Source: Gemmatimonadota bacterium
GTDB lineage: Bacteria; Latescibacterota; UBA2968; UBA8231
DNA length: 64,000 nt
Assembly: GCA_028875345.1 (NCBI GenBank)
Contig: JAPPEG010000068.1
Coordinates: forward strand, 1-64,000
Reading direction: 5' to 3'
The notes beneath the pieces were generated by a model that ran no database searches, was not told the origin of the DNA, and saw nothing but the letters and a program-made list of their open reading frames with translations. Positions 17,605 through 25,483 of the stretch are shown one piece after another (the stretch's first letter is position 1; each line of letters starts with the position of its first letter). A program made the translations under genes and the position numbers.

Positions 17605-18654
17605 CTACTGGCCGCGGCCGCGGCCGGCTACTTGCCATTCTTCGACGACCTCGCCGTTGCGGAGGGCGAAGAGGCGGTCGTGGAGGTTGGTGGTCATCCC
17701 TCCGTGCAGGGGGATGAAAGAGAGGATATCGCCTACCTTGACCGGAGGGTCTGCGGCAGTGGTATCGACGTGGCCGTGCTCGACGGACATGCCTTTAAGA
17801 AAAAGCTCGGGCTGCTCGATGCAGTAGCCATACGGAGTTGGCGGGTAGCTGGTGAAGGCTTTCTGGCCGGCATCGACGATGGCTTGCCCCGGGCGGGAGG
17901 TGCTGACCACGGTGACGACCAAGCGCAGTGGACAGCGGGTGGGGTCGAGGTCGTCGCGCTTGCCCACGCGGGTCATGCCCTCATAGGCGTACGAGCCGAT
18001 GCGGGTCTCGGTGCAGCCGAGAGATTTGGAGATGGCTTCGCTGCCAGTGCCCCCGCCGCTGATGATGTGCAGCGGCAGGCCGCTTTTGTGCGCCCCTTCG
18101 CGCACTTCGTCGAGGAAAGGACGGGCGCGTTCGCTGCTGGGATAGGTCATCACGCCGGTGAAGTCCAGCCCCGGTAGCTGGTCGATGTGCTGGGCCAGCG
18201 CGAGGGTGTCGGCGGGCGATTGGGTGCCGACGCGGCCGCCGCCGGTGTCCATTTCGACGATTGTGCGGATGCGGCAACCGGCTGCTGTGGCGGCCTGCGA
18301 CAGTCCGTCAACAGTAGCTGCGGAGTCGGCGGCGACCGTCAGGGTGCTCTTGCCGCTTTGGATCAGGCGCGTCAGGCGAGCTAGCTTGGGCTGGCCGACG
18401 ATATTGTAGGGAATCAGGATGTCTTGGATGCCGCCGTCGGCCATGGCCTCGGCCTCGCCTAACTTCTGGCTGACGATGCCAATGGCCCCTGCGGCAATTT
18501 GCATGCGCGCAATGGCCGGCGTCTTGTGGGTCTTGGTGTGGACGCGCAGGCTAATTTCGAGCTGGTCGCAGGCGTTTTGCAAGTCGCGGATGTTTTTTTC
18601 TAGTACGTCGAGATCGACGCAGAGGGCGGGGGTGTCGAGTTCGGTAAAGTGCAT
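17605..18654 (-). CDS. PLP-dependent D-threonine aldolase / D-serine dehydratase-like protein
   Basis: A 349-aa fold-type III PLP enzyme (alanine racemase N-terminal domain). TPALCVDLDVLEKNI begins the barrel and SLRVHTKTHKTP near residue 37 holds the PLP lysine (K41 or K44). SGGGTGSE near 196 is the phosphate-binding loop. The C-terminal DSD1-like domain reads PLHGGMTTNLHD near residue 310: the metal-binding His is present but the following Cys or Asp is Gly, so activity or metal use may differ from D-threonine aldolase and D-serine dehydratase. ATG 18654 is chosen over the track start because the fold begins there. It is 5 bp after the glycosyltransferase gene. Confidence 0.85.
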   Translation of the reverse strand: MHFTELDTPALCVDLDVLEKNIRDLQNACDQLEISLRVHTKTHKTPAIARMQIAAGAIGIVSQKLGEAEAMADGGIQDILIPYNIVGQPKLARLTRLIQSGKSTLTVAADSAATVDGLSQAATAAGCRIRTIVEMDTGGGRVGTQSPADTLALAQHIDQLPGLDFTGVMTYPSSERARPFLDEVREGAHKSGLPLHIISGGGTGSEAISKSLGCTETRIGSYAYEGMTRVGKRDDLDPTRCPLRLVVTVVSTSRPGQAIVDAGQKAFTSYPPTPYGYCIEQPELFLKGMSVEHGHVDTTAADPPVKVGDILSFIPLHGGMTTNLHDRLFALRNGEVVEEWQVAGRGRGQ

Positions 18655-18659
18655 GGCGT

Positions 18660-19751
18660 TTAGATCCTTCCAGTAAATAGATCCATGTATTGGGCGGCGA
18701 TTTTTTTCTGGGCGTATTCGCGTCGGACATAGGCGCGGCACTGGCGGCCTAGATCGGCGCGTTCCGTTGGACTGAGGGAGAAGAAGCGGTGGATCTGTTC
18801 GACGAAGGCCGGGTAGTCCTCGGGGTCAATGAGAAACCCGCCTTCGCGCACGCTCTCGGTTAGGGCATCGACGGCAAAGGCCACGGCTGGGGTGCCGGCG
18901 TACATACATTCGAGTTGGGTTTGGCCGAAGCCTTCGACATCGCCGGGTATGTGAATGTTGGGCATCAGGAAAAGATCGCAACTGGTGCGCAGCATGGCCA
19001 GCACGTCGTCGGGGATTGGCCCGAGCAAGACGACGCGGTCTTTTAGACCGGATTGACGGAGCGTCTTCAAGCGCGCGGTTTCGCTGCCGAGGGGGCCGCA
19101 GATCAAGAGGCGGATATCCGCGTCGAGTAGGGGCATCCCCTTTTCCAAGAATTCGACCATGCCCTTGCGGGGGACTTGGCGGCCGAAAAGCAGCAGGATG
19201 CGGTCTTGGCCAAAGCGCAGCCCGTGTTCTTCCTCGAAACGCGCTCTGACCGTCTCCAGCGCGTCTGGTGACAACTCCAGCGGCTCCACTCCTAAGTAGA
19301 TGATCTCCAACTTGTCCTCGGGTACGCCGCTGGCAGCGGTAATGCGGCGGCTGTGTTCGCTGATGACGACGACTTTGTCGCAGGCGCGGACTCCCCAGTG
19401 CATCAGCGCGCGCGCGAGGGGATTTTTATAGGTCATTTCGAGGCCATAGACGGTGGTGATAAATCGCGCCGGACCCAAAGGGCGCAAGAGGGGAGCCAAC
19501 GACGCGGAGACCCCGTCGGCGAAGTACACGGCATCGACGCGGCGGAAGAGTACGGCCCAAAAGGCGACCACAAAGCAATAGGGTAGGAACCAAGTCAGGT
19601 GCAAAAGCGACTGGCGGCCTAGTGCGACGAGGCGGACTTGGGCTTGTTGCACGAGATGGGCGTGGAGCGCGTGGCAATGGGTCTGGATACCGCCGATGGT
19701 GGGCGGGTAGCGGCGGGCGAGGAAGAGGATGCGGGGGCGAGGGTTTGGCAC
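18660..19751 (-). CDS. Glycosyltransferase family 4 (GT-B)
   Basis: A 363-aa retaining GT-B glycosyltransferase. RILFLARRYPPTIGGIQTH at the N-terminus is the acceptor-side glycine loop, and GFGQTQLECMYAGTPAVAF near residue 275 is the GT4 E-x7-E donor-binding motif. FGRQVPRKGMVEFL near 188 matches the GT1/4 linker strand. The start is GTG 19751, nine bases from the selD stop, which suggests translational coupling. It likely adds a sugar to a lipid or polysaccharide precursor on the cytoplasmic face of the membrane. Donor and acceptor are not deducible. Confidence 0.92.
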   Translation of the reverse strand: MPNPRPRILFLARRYPPTIGGIQTHCHALHAHLVQQAQVRLVALGRQSLLHLTWFLPYCFVVAFWAVLFRRVDAVYFADGVSASLAPLLRPLGPARFITTVYGLEMTYKNPLARALMHWGVRACDKVVVISEHSRRITAASGVPEDKLEIIYLGVEPLELSPDALETVRARFEEEHGLRFGQDRILLLFGRQVPRKGMVEFLEKGMPLLDADIRLLICGPLGSETARLKTLRQSGLKDRVVLLGPIPDDVLAMLRTSCDLFLMPNIHIPGDVEGFGQTQLECMYAGTPAVAFAVDALTESVREGGFLIDPEDYPAFVEQIHRFFSLSPTERADLGRQCRAYVRREYAQKKIAAQYMDLFTGRI

Positions 19752-19759
19752 AGGTGCGG

Positions 19760-20821
19760 TTATGGCTCGACGAGGATGCGGCCGGGATTTTCTTTGGTTA
19801 CCTCGCCGACGAGGGCGGCAGCATCTAGTTGGAGGGCGTGGAGGAGGGCTTTGGCCTCGGCTGCGGCTACGGCGATGAGTAGGCCGCCGGAGGTTTGGGC
19901 GTCGAAGAGGAGATTGGCGCGGGCCGGATCGACTCCGTCGGCGACGGTGACTTTGGGTTCTAAGAAAAGCTGGTTGTCGCGGGAGCCGCCTTCGAGGCCC
20001 TTGGCGGCTAGTGCTAGGCTGTGTGCTAAAGCTGGAACTTGGTCCGCGTAAAAAATTATTCCCACTTGGCTGCCCTCGGCCATTTCTGCGGCATGCCCCA
20101 AAAGGCCGAAGCCGGTGATGTCGGTGCAGGCGTGGACGGCGAAGTTAGGCAGGATTTCGGTGCCTTCTTTGTTGAGTGCGAGCATGGATTCTACGGCCTC
20201 GGCGAGGTCGGCTTCAGCGAGGTGACCGGCCTTGAAGGCGTTGGCGATTAGCCCGGTGCCCAGTTTCTTGGTGAGGATGAGGCGGTCGCCGGGCTGGGCA
20301 CCGGCATTGGTGTAGATGAGGTCGGGGTGGACGAGTCCGGTGACGGCGAGGCCGTACTTGAGCTCTGGGTCTTGCACGGTGTGGCCGCCGACGAGCGTGC
20401 AGCCGGCTTCGGCCGCTTTGGCGTGGCCGCCGCGCAGAATCTCGTTGAACACTTCGGGATCGAGATCGTCGGCGGGAAAACCCGCGATGTTGAGCGCGGT
20501 GAGGGGCTTGCCGCCCATGGCGTACACGTCGCTGAGCGAGTTGGCCGCGGCGATGGCTCCGAAGGTGTAGGGATCGTCAACGATGGGGGTGAAGAAATCG
20601 ACGGTTTGCACGAGGGCCTCGCGCTCGTTGAGGCGATAGACGCCGGCGTCGTCGGCGAGGTTGAAGCCGACGAGCAGGTTGGGATCACTGTTTGCTGGCA
20701 GACCTGCCAGGGCGCTCCGCAACTGGTCGGGGCGCAGCTTGGAAGCTCAGCCGCCGCAGGCGACCATTTGCGTCAGGCGCTTGGTCTTTTTATAGGTGAA
20801 TATCTTTTGCCAACGGTTCAT
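19760..20821 (-). CDS. selD: Selenide, water dikinase SelD with selenocysteine encoded by UGA (codon 25)
   Basis: Makes selenophosphate from selenide and ATP for selenocysteine or selenouridine synthesis. The track shows only a 320-aa fragment from 20722 because an in-frame TGA interrupts the frame. Reading through it from ATG 20821 gives 353 residues, with LTQMVACGGUASKL at residues 16-29: the SelD active-site loop with Sec25 in the place of Cys. Downstream are DDAGVYRL, VGGHTVQDPELKYGLAVTG and DAQTSGGLL, all SelD hallmarks. A hairpin follows the TGA at once. No strong RBS precedes ATG 20821, so the start is the weakest part of the call. It heads a five-gene operon and is divergent from the MlrC-type gene. 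Confidence 0.93.
20714..20746 (-). promoter_or_regulatory. SECIS-like hairpin in selD
   Basis: The 33 nt directly after the selD UGA fold into a 12-position stem (GCUUCCAAGCUG against CAGUUGCGGAGC, two mismatches and some G-U pairs) with a nine-base loop. Bacterial SECIS elements lie at this position inside the coding region and recruit SelB. The loop sequence is not a textbook match. Confidence 0.6.
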
Positions 20822-20901
20822 AAGCGTTTGGGAAAGATAGCACTATATTCTACGGCAAGCGAGGCAACAAAGCGATCTGTTCGCTAGAAAGGTGATACCG
20901 A

Positions 20902-22362
20902 ATGCGCATTGCAACAGCAGGTTTTTCCCACGAGTCGAATTCGTTCTATTCGCAGCCGACGCAGTTGGAGGACTTCGGGGTCTGTGAAGGTGCGGATGTG
21001 ATTAGCCAGTACGAGAGAACTTTCCACGAGATTGCCGGCTATATCGCCGGGGCTGAGGAGTTTGGCTATGAACTCTATCCGCTCTTGGCGACGTCGGCGA
21101 TGCCGGGCGGCCCAGTGACTGCGGACACGTACGAGCACTTTGTCGGGCGCATCCTCAGCGGACTGGAGGCGGCCCCCAAGCTCGATGGGGTGCTGTTGGC
21201 ACTGCACGGGGCCATGGTCGCCGAGGAGTTCCCTCAGGCTGATGGAGAGACCGTGCGTCGGGTGCGCGCGCTAGTGGGCGACTTGCCCATTGCCGTGACT
21301 CACGACTACCACGCCAACGTGCCCCCGGAGTTGGTGGCTGCGGCCGATTCCTTGATCATCTACAAGACCAACCCCCACATTGACCAGCGGGAACGGGGCT
21401 TGCAGGCTGCGTCTATTTTGACGCGGCAGATTCGCGGTGAGATCCAGCCCAAGATGGCGTTGGTCAAGCCGGAAGTGCTCTTCAACATCTACTTCCACAA
21501 CACGAGCGTTGCGCCCATGCAGCCGCTGATGCAGGCGGCGATTGAGTTGGAGTCTCAAGCGGGGATTCTCGGGTGCAGTATCGCCGGAGGATACCAATAC
21601 GCGGACGTGCCCTACATGGGGCCATCGGTGGTAGTGATTGCGGACGGAGATAAAGAAATGGCGCAGCGCGAGGCCGAGCGGTTGGGCGAGCAGATGTGGG
21701 CTAGCCGTGACCTGCTAAAGCACTCGGTGCCCGATCCAGCCGAGGCCGTGCGGTTGGCGTTGGCGAGCGAGGAGACGCCCGTGTGTTTGCTCGACATGGG
21801 CGACAACATTGGCGGCGGCTCGTCGGGGGACTCGACGTTTGTGTTGGAGCAGTTGCTCGCGCAGGGAGCCGACGGCTGGGTGGTGTCGGTCTGGGATGTC
21901 GAAAGCGCGCAGGCGTGCTTTGCCGCCGGCGTCGGCGGGCAGGTACAGCTCAGCGTGGGCGGCAAGACCGACGATATGCACGGGCCGACCTTGGAAATCG
22001 CCGGCCGGGTGCGGACGCTGCACGATGGCTCGTACGAAGAGCGCGAGCGTCGGCACGGAGGGGGCCGCTATTTCAATCAGGGGCCGACCGCGGTTGTGCA
22101 AGTTGAACAGGCCGGGAGCAAAGGGCTGCTCTTGCTCAACAGCGAGCGCGCCTGTCCCAACAGCATCCACCAGATTACCTGCGCGGGGATTCAGCCCGAG
22201 CATCAGCGCATCTTGGTGGCCAAGGGCGCGGTGGCACCTAGAGCCGCGTACGAGCCGGTGTGCCCACGTCTAATCGAAGTGGCCTCGGGTGGAGCGACGG
22301 CGATCGACCGGCCCGCCGATGATTACCAGCTAGCGCGTAAATCGCTTTATGAATGGCGTTGA
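20902..22362 (+). CDS. MlrC-type M81 family metallopeptidase
   Basis: A 486-aa protein of the microcystinase C (MlrC, M81) family. RIATAGFSHESNSF at the N-terminus, LALHGAMVAEE near residue 95, THDYHANVPPEL near 134 with metal-binding Asp and His, and NIGGGSSGDSTF near 305 are the conserved blocks. Family members cleave small linear peptides or amidated compounds; most genomic copies have unknown substrates. ATG 20902 follows AAAGGTGA. It is divergent from selD with about 80 bp of shared promoter space, and is followed after 79 bp by a Gfo/Idh oxidoreductase. No signal peptide is seen, so it is probably cytoplasmic. Confidence 0.88.
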   Translation: MRIATAGFSHESNSFYSQPTQLEDFGVCEGADVISQYERTFHEIAGYIAGAEEFGYELYPLLATSAMPGGPVTADTYEHFVGRILSGLEAAPKLDGVLLALHGAMVAEEFPQADGETVRRVRALVGDLPIAVTHDYHANVPPELVAAADSLIIYKTNPHIDQRERGLQAASILTRQIRGEIQPKMALVKPEVLFNIYFHNTSVAPMQPLMQAAIELESQAGILGCSIAGGYQYADVPYMGPSVVVIADGDKEMAQREAERLGEQMWASRDLLKHSVPDPAEAVRLALASEETPVCLLDMGDNIGGGSSGDSTFVLEQLLAQGADGWVVSVWDVESAQACFAAGVGGQVQLSVGGKTDDMHGPTLEIAGRVRTLHDGSYEERERRHGGGRYFNQGPTAVVQVEQAGSKGLLLLNSERACPNSIHQITCAGIQPEHQRILVAKGAVAPRAAYEPVCPRLIEVASGGATAIDRPADDYQLARKSLYEWR

Positions 22363-22441
22363 CAGGCGCGAGGGGGGCGGCTAGCTTAGGCCACCTTTAG
22401 GATGCGACCTAGGACGACAAACACACAGGAGGAAAACTGTT

Positions 22442-23467
22442 ATGACGCTTCGCATCGGCCTAATCGGCGCGGGGGCCAATACCCGCCTACAGCACATCCC
22501 CGGTTTCCAAGGCATTGACGGGGTTGAGATAACCGGAGTCTGCAACCGCTCGCGCGAATCGGGCCAACGGACCGCCGACGAGTACGGCATCCCACAGGTC
22601 TTTGAGGACTGGCGGGCGCTGATCGCCAGCGATGACGTGGATGCGATCTGCATCGGCACGTGGCCCTATATGCACTGTCCGATGACGCTGGCCGGGATTG
22701 AAGCGGGCAAGCACGTGCTGACCGAGGCGCGGATGTGCATGAATTTGGCTGAGGCGCGGCAGATGTACGCGGCCTCGCAGCAGACGGACAAGGTGGCGAT
22801 GATCGTGCCGGCGCCCTTCTATTTGTCGGCTGAGCCGCTCTTGCTCGACAAGCTGCACAACGGTTTTTTCGGCGACTTGTTGGAAATTCACTTCACTGGC
22901 CTTTCCGGCGGCTACGACCCGGACGCGCCATTGCACTGGCGGCAGCGCCGCGATCTGTCGGGCAACAACATCATGGCGATGGGCATTGGCAACGAGACCG
23001 TGCGGCGCTATGCCGGGCACGAAAAGGCCGTGATAGCCTATGGCAAGACGTTTACGACCGAGCGACTCGACGAGGAAACCGGGCAGAGAGCACCGGCCGA
23101 TGTGCCGGAGAGTTTGGGCATTGTCGCCGAACTGGAAAGTGGCGCGACCGCGGTCTATCACTTGAGCAGCGTCGCGCTCTTGGGGCCTTCCTTTGGCTTT
23201 GCTTTCTACGGCACCAAAGGCTCGTTTAAGATGGACGAGAGTGGGATATGGATAGCTGGCGAGGGCGACGACGAGTACCAGTCCTTTGACATTCCCGAGC
23301 ATCCGCGCGACGGCTGGCAGGTGGAAGAGGACTTTGTCGATGCCATCCGCGACGGCCGGGCCGTTACGCACACCAGTTTTGCCGATGGCGTCAAGTACAT
23401 GGAGTTTACCGAGGCCGTGCAGATCAGCATGGCCGAAGGGCGGCGGGTGGAACTGCCGCTCGATTGA
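22442..23467 (+). CDS. Gfo/Idh/MocA family oxidoreductase
   Basis: A 341-aa NAD(P)-dependent oxidoreductase, distinct from the copy at 2312. RIGLIGAGANTRLQHIPGF is the Rossmann loop; GKHVLTEARMCMN near residue 96 stands where most members have EKP (here TEA), so the catalytic Lys of the EKP motif is missing. The C-terminal beta-sheet domain has the usual FYGTKGSFKMDE near 257. A good AGGAGG lies upstream of ATG 22442. It is probably co-transcribed with the MlrC-type gene and is closed by a clear terminator. The altered EKP motif suggests an unusual substrate or non-dehydrogenase function. Confidence 0.88.
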   Translation: MTLRIGLIGAGANTRLQHIPGFQGIDGVEITGVCNRSRESGQRTADEYGIPQVFEDWRALIASDDVDAICIGTWPYMHCPMTLAGIEAGKHVLTEARMCMNLAEARQMYAASQQTDKVAMIVPAPFYLSAEPLLLDKLHNGFFGDLLEIHFTGLSGGYDPDAPLHWRQRRDLSGNNIMAMGIGNETVRRYAGHEKAVIAYGKTFTTERLDEETGQRAPADVPESLGIVAELESGATAVYHLSSVALLGPSFGFAFYGTKGSFKMDESGIWIAGEGDDEYQSFDIPEHPRDGWQVEEDFVDAIRDGRAVTHTSFADGVKYMEFTEAVQISMAEGRRVELPLD

Positions 23468-23490
23468 TGGCGTAAAAAATGAATGAAGAG

Positions 23491-23526
23491 AAGCGGCTGG
23501 GGCTTTTGCCTCGGCCGCTTTTTTAT
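23491..23526 (+). terminator. Intrinsic terminator after the Gfo/Idh gene
   Basis: AAGCGGCTGGGGC, TTTT loop, GCCTCGGCCGCTT form a 13-bp stem with two wobble pairs, followed by a run of Ts. It lies between convergent genes and overlaps the last bases of the potassium-channel gene. Confidence 0.9.
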
Positions 23527-24314
23527 TCGTCGAGCAACTCGCCGCAGTGCGGGCAGCGGCGCTCTGAGTCTTCTGACCGGTGAGCCGCTAGGGCGTCGAC
23601 AAATCCCGCGCCAAGAAGGCCGGCCGGCAGCGCGAACATGCCGATCCCCAAGATGGCGATGACCGCGGCGATGGTCTGGCCGAGGGCGGTGATCGGATAG
23701 GTGTCGCCGTAGCCGACCGTGGTCAAGGTGACGATGCTCCACCACATGGTGGCCGGGATGCTGGTAAAGACCTCGGGTTGGTCCTCGTGCTCGACGAGAT
23801 ACATCAGCGACGAGGAGAGGGCCAATAGGATTAGGAGCACTAAGAAGATGCTAACAAGCTCTTCTTTGCGGTCGGCAATGACGTGGCCGAGCAAGCGCAG
23901 GGCGCGAAAGTAGCGCACCAGCTTGAGGACGCGGAAAATGCGGATCACGCGGATCACGCGGATAAAGCGCGCATCTACGGTCGGAGGCGGCAGGAACAAG
24001 GGGAGGATGGCGAGGAAGTCGATGATGGCCAAGGGGGTTAAGACAAAGCGGATGCGCCCGGTCACGGGATGCGAAAATCGCGGGTTGGCGGTGATGGCCC
24101 ACAGGCGTACTAGGTATTCAATCGCGAACACGGTCAGCGAGAAATCCTCAAAAAGTTCAAAGGCGGCGCGATTGAGGTTGTAGATAGACTCTACGGTTTC
24201 GAGGATCAGGGCGACGATGTTGAGCAGGATCAGGACGATGATGGCTACATCGACGATACGCCCCGGCTCATGGTCTGGCTCGATAAAGTGATAGACGCGC
24301 TCTTTGAGGCTCAT
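23523..24314 (-). CDS. Voltage-gated potassium channel subunit with C-terminal zinc ribbon
   Basis: A 263-aa six-helix ion channel of the VIC superfamily. The S4 helix is rich in regularly spaced arginines (RFIRVIRVIRIFRVLKLVR near residue 118), and TLTTVGYGDTYP near 200 is the potassium selectivity filter between S5 and S6. After S6 the protein ends with a short tail containing RRCPHCGELLDE, one CxxC knuckle of a zinc ribbon that might bind metal or form a half-site in the tetramer. It begins 4 bp after the stop of the FAD oxidoreductase gene, so it may be the distal gene of the phosphonate operon. It lacks RCK or cyclic-nucleotide domains. Confidence 0.9.
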   Translation of the reverse strand: MSLKERVYHFIEPDHEPGRIVDVAIIVLILLNIVALILETVESIYNLNRAAFELFEDFSLTVFAIEYLVRLWAITANPRFSHPVTGRIRFVLTPLAIIDFLAILPLFLPPPTVDARFIRVIRVIRIFRVLKLVRYFRALRLLGHVIADRKEELVSIFLVLLILLALSSSLMYLVEHEDQPEVFTSIPATMWWSIVTLTTVGYGDTYPITALGQTIAAVIAILGIGMFALPAGLLGAGFVDALAAHRSEDSERRCPHCGELLDE

Positions 24315-24318
24315 TGGC

Positions 24319-25452
24319 TTACTCCCACTCGGCGAAGACCTCCTCGGCCAACCCGAAAGCAGTGGTCATGCCGTTGCCGCCGATGCCGTTGACGATGGTT
24401 ACGCCGCGCGCCGGCTCGGCGATGAAAGTGGCTTGCTCGGGGTGTTTGGCGTAGATGCCGTGCCAGCGCTGGGCGATGTGCAGGGCCGGAGCGGCGAGGA
24501 AGGTCTGGAGATAGTCGAGAATTAGCCGGTCGATTGCGGGGTTGTCAAACGGGTTGACGACCCAGTCGTACTCGTGCGAGTCGCCGATGGTGATCTCGCC
24601 GAGGCCGTTTTGCGAGGCCATGACGTGAATGCCCCAGCGGTCAAACTCGGGGCGCTCAGCGGCGATGCGCTGGGTGTAGGCGACCAGTGTTTGGCAGCAC
24701 TCGAAGGCTGGGTAATGGCGCAGCGTAAGCCCGGCGGCGAGCATCGGCCCGAGACGCCAATTGCCGGGCTGGGGCGCGGTGCGCATCATCTGCAACTTGC
24801 AGCGGGTGAGTCCGCTGTTGGCAAATAGTTGGGGGTAGAGCGATTCAAAGTCCGCGCCGCTGCAGACGATGGCGCGGTCCACGGACCAAGTTTCCGCTGG
24901 TGTGTGGATCAGGGGCAGGTCGATGTGGTGGACCGGGGTGGAGAAGCGGAGGGTGATGCCGTACTCGCGAGCTAGGTAATCTGGCAGCGCGGCGATGGCC
25001 TCGCGGGGATCAACGCAGAGTTCGGTCGCGCTCCAGAGGCCGCCTTTGAGTCCAGCGGGCTGCACGGCGTGGCTGCGCGCTAGTACGGCGTCTCGGTCGA
25101 GCAACTCGACTGCGTAGCCGAGGGCCGGGGCGCGGTCGGCAAATTCCGCCAGCACGGCGCACTCGTCGTCGGCATAAGCTAGGTGCAAGGAGCCGGTCTG
25201 GGCGCTCCAGACGCCCGCTTTAGGGGCGAGGTCGAGCCATAGCTGGCGCGTGCGGAGGGCGCGTTGGTGAATGAGACCGGAAGCTTGGCCGATGGGCCAG
25301 ATCATGCCGAAGTTGCGGATAGAGGCCCCTTGGGCTTGGGGCGTGCGCTCGAAGAGGACGACGCGGTGGCCGCGCTTGGCCGCAGCAAGGGCGTGGGCTA
25401 ACCCGACGATGCCGGCACCGACTACGGCGATATCCGCTTTGAGGTCGGGCAT
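24319..25452 (-). CDS. FAD-dependent oxidoreductase of the phosphonate-associated TIGR03364 type
   Basis: A 377-aa glycine-oxidase-like (DAO family) flavoprotein. DIAVVGAGIVGLAHALAAA is the FAD-binding GxGxxG loop, and GASIRNFGMIWPIGQASG near residue 44 is the distinctive motif of the phosphonate-linked subgroup. IVNGIGGNGMTTAFGLAE at the C-terminus closes the FAD site. Relatives occur beside phosphonate genes and some oxidise 2-aminoethylphosphonate or its N-methyl form to phosphonoacetaldehyde. Its neighbours, phosphonoacetate hydrolase and a zinc dehydrogenase, support that role. The gap to the upstream phnA is 31 bp. Substrate is inferred from context. Confidence 0.85.
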   Translation of the reverse strand: MPDLKADIAVVGAGIVGLAHALAAAKRGHRVVLFERTPQAQGASIRNFGMIWPIGQASGLIHQRALRTRQLWLDLAPKAGVWSAQTGSLHLAYADDECAVLAEFADRAPALGYAVELLDRDAVLARSHAVQPAGLKGGLWSATELCVDPREAIAALPDYLAREYGITLRFSTPVHHIDLPLIHTPAETWSVDRAIVCSGADFESLYPQLFANSGLTRCKLQMMRTAPQPGNWRLGPMLAAGLTLRHYPAFECCQTLVAYTQRIAAERPEFDRWGIHVMASQNGLGEITIGDSHEYDWVVNPFDNPAIDRLILDYLQTFLAAPALHIAQRWHGIYAKHPEQATFIAEPARGVTIVNGIGGNGMTTAFGLAEEVFAEWE

Positions 25453-25483
25453 GGCAGGTGCTGGCGGTGGTTGTGGGGATGCA

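Noticed and set aside
20723-20821. SelD N-terminal truncation or frameshift pseudogene
   Set aside because: The frame is continuous apart from one TGA placed exactly at the catalytic Cys/Sec site and followed by a hairpin, so Sec insertion explains it better than decay.
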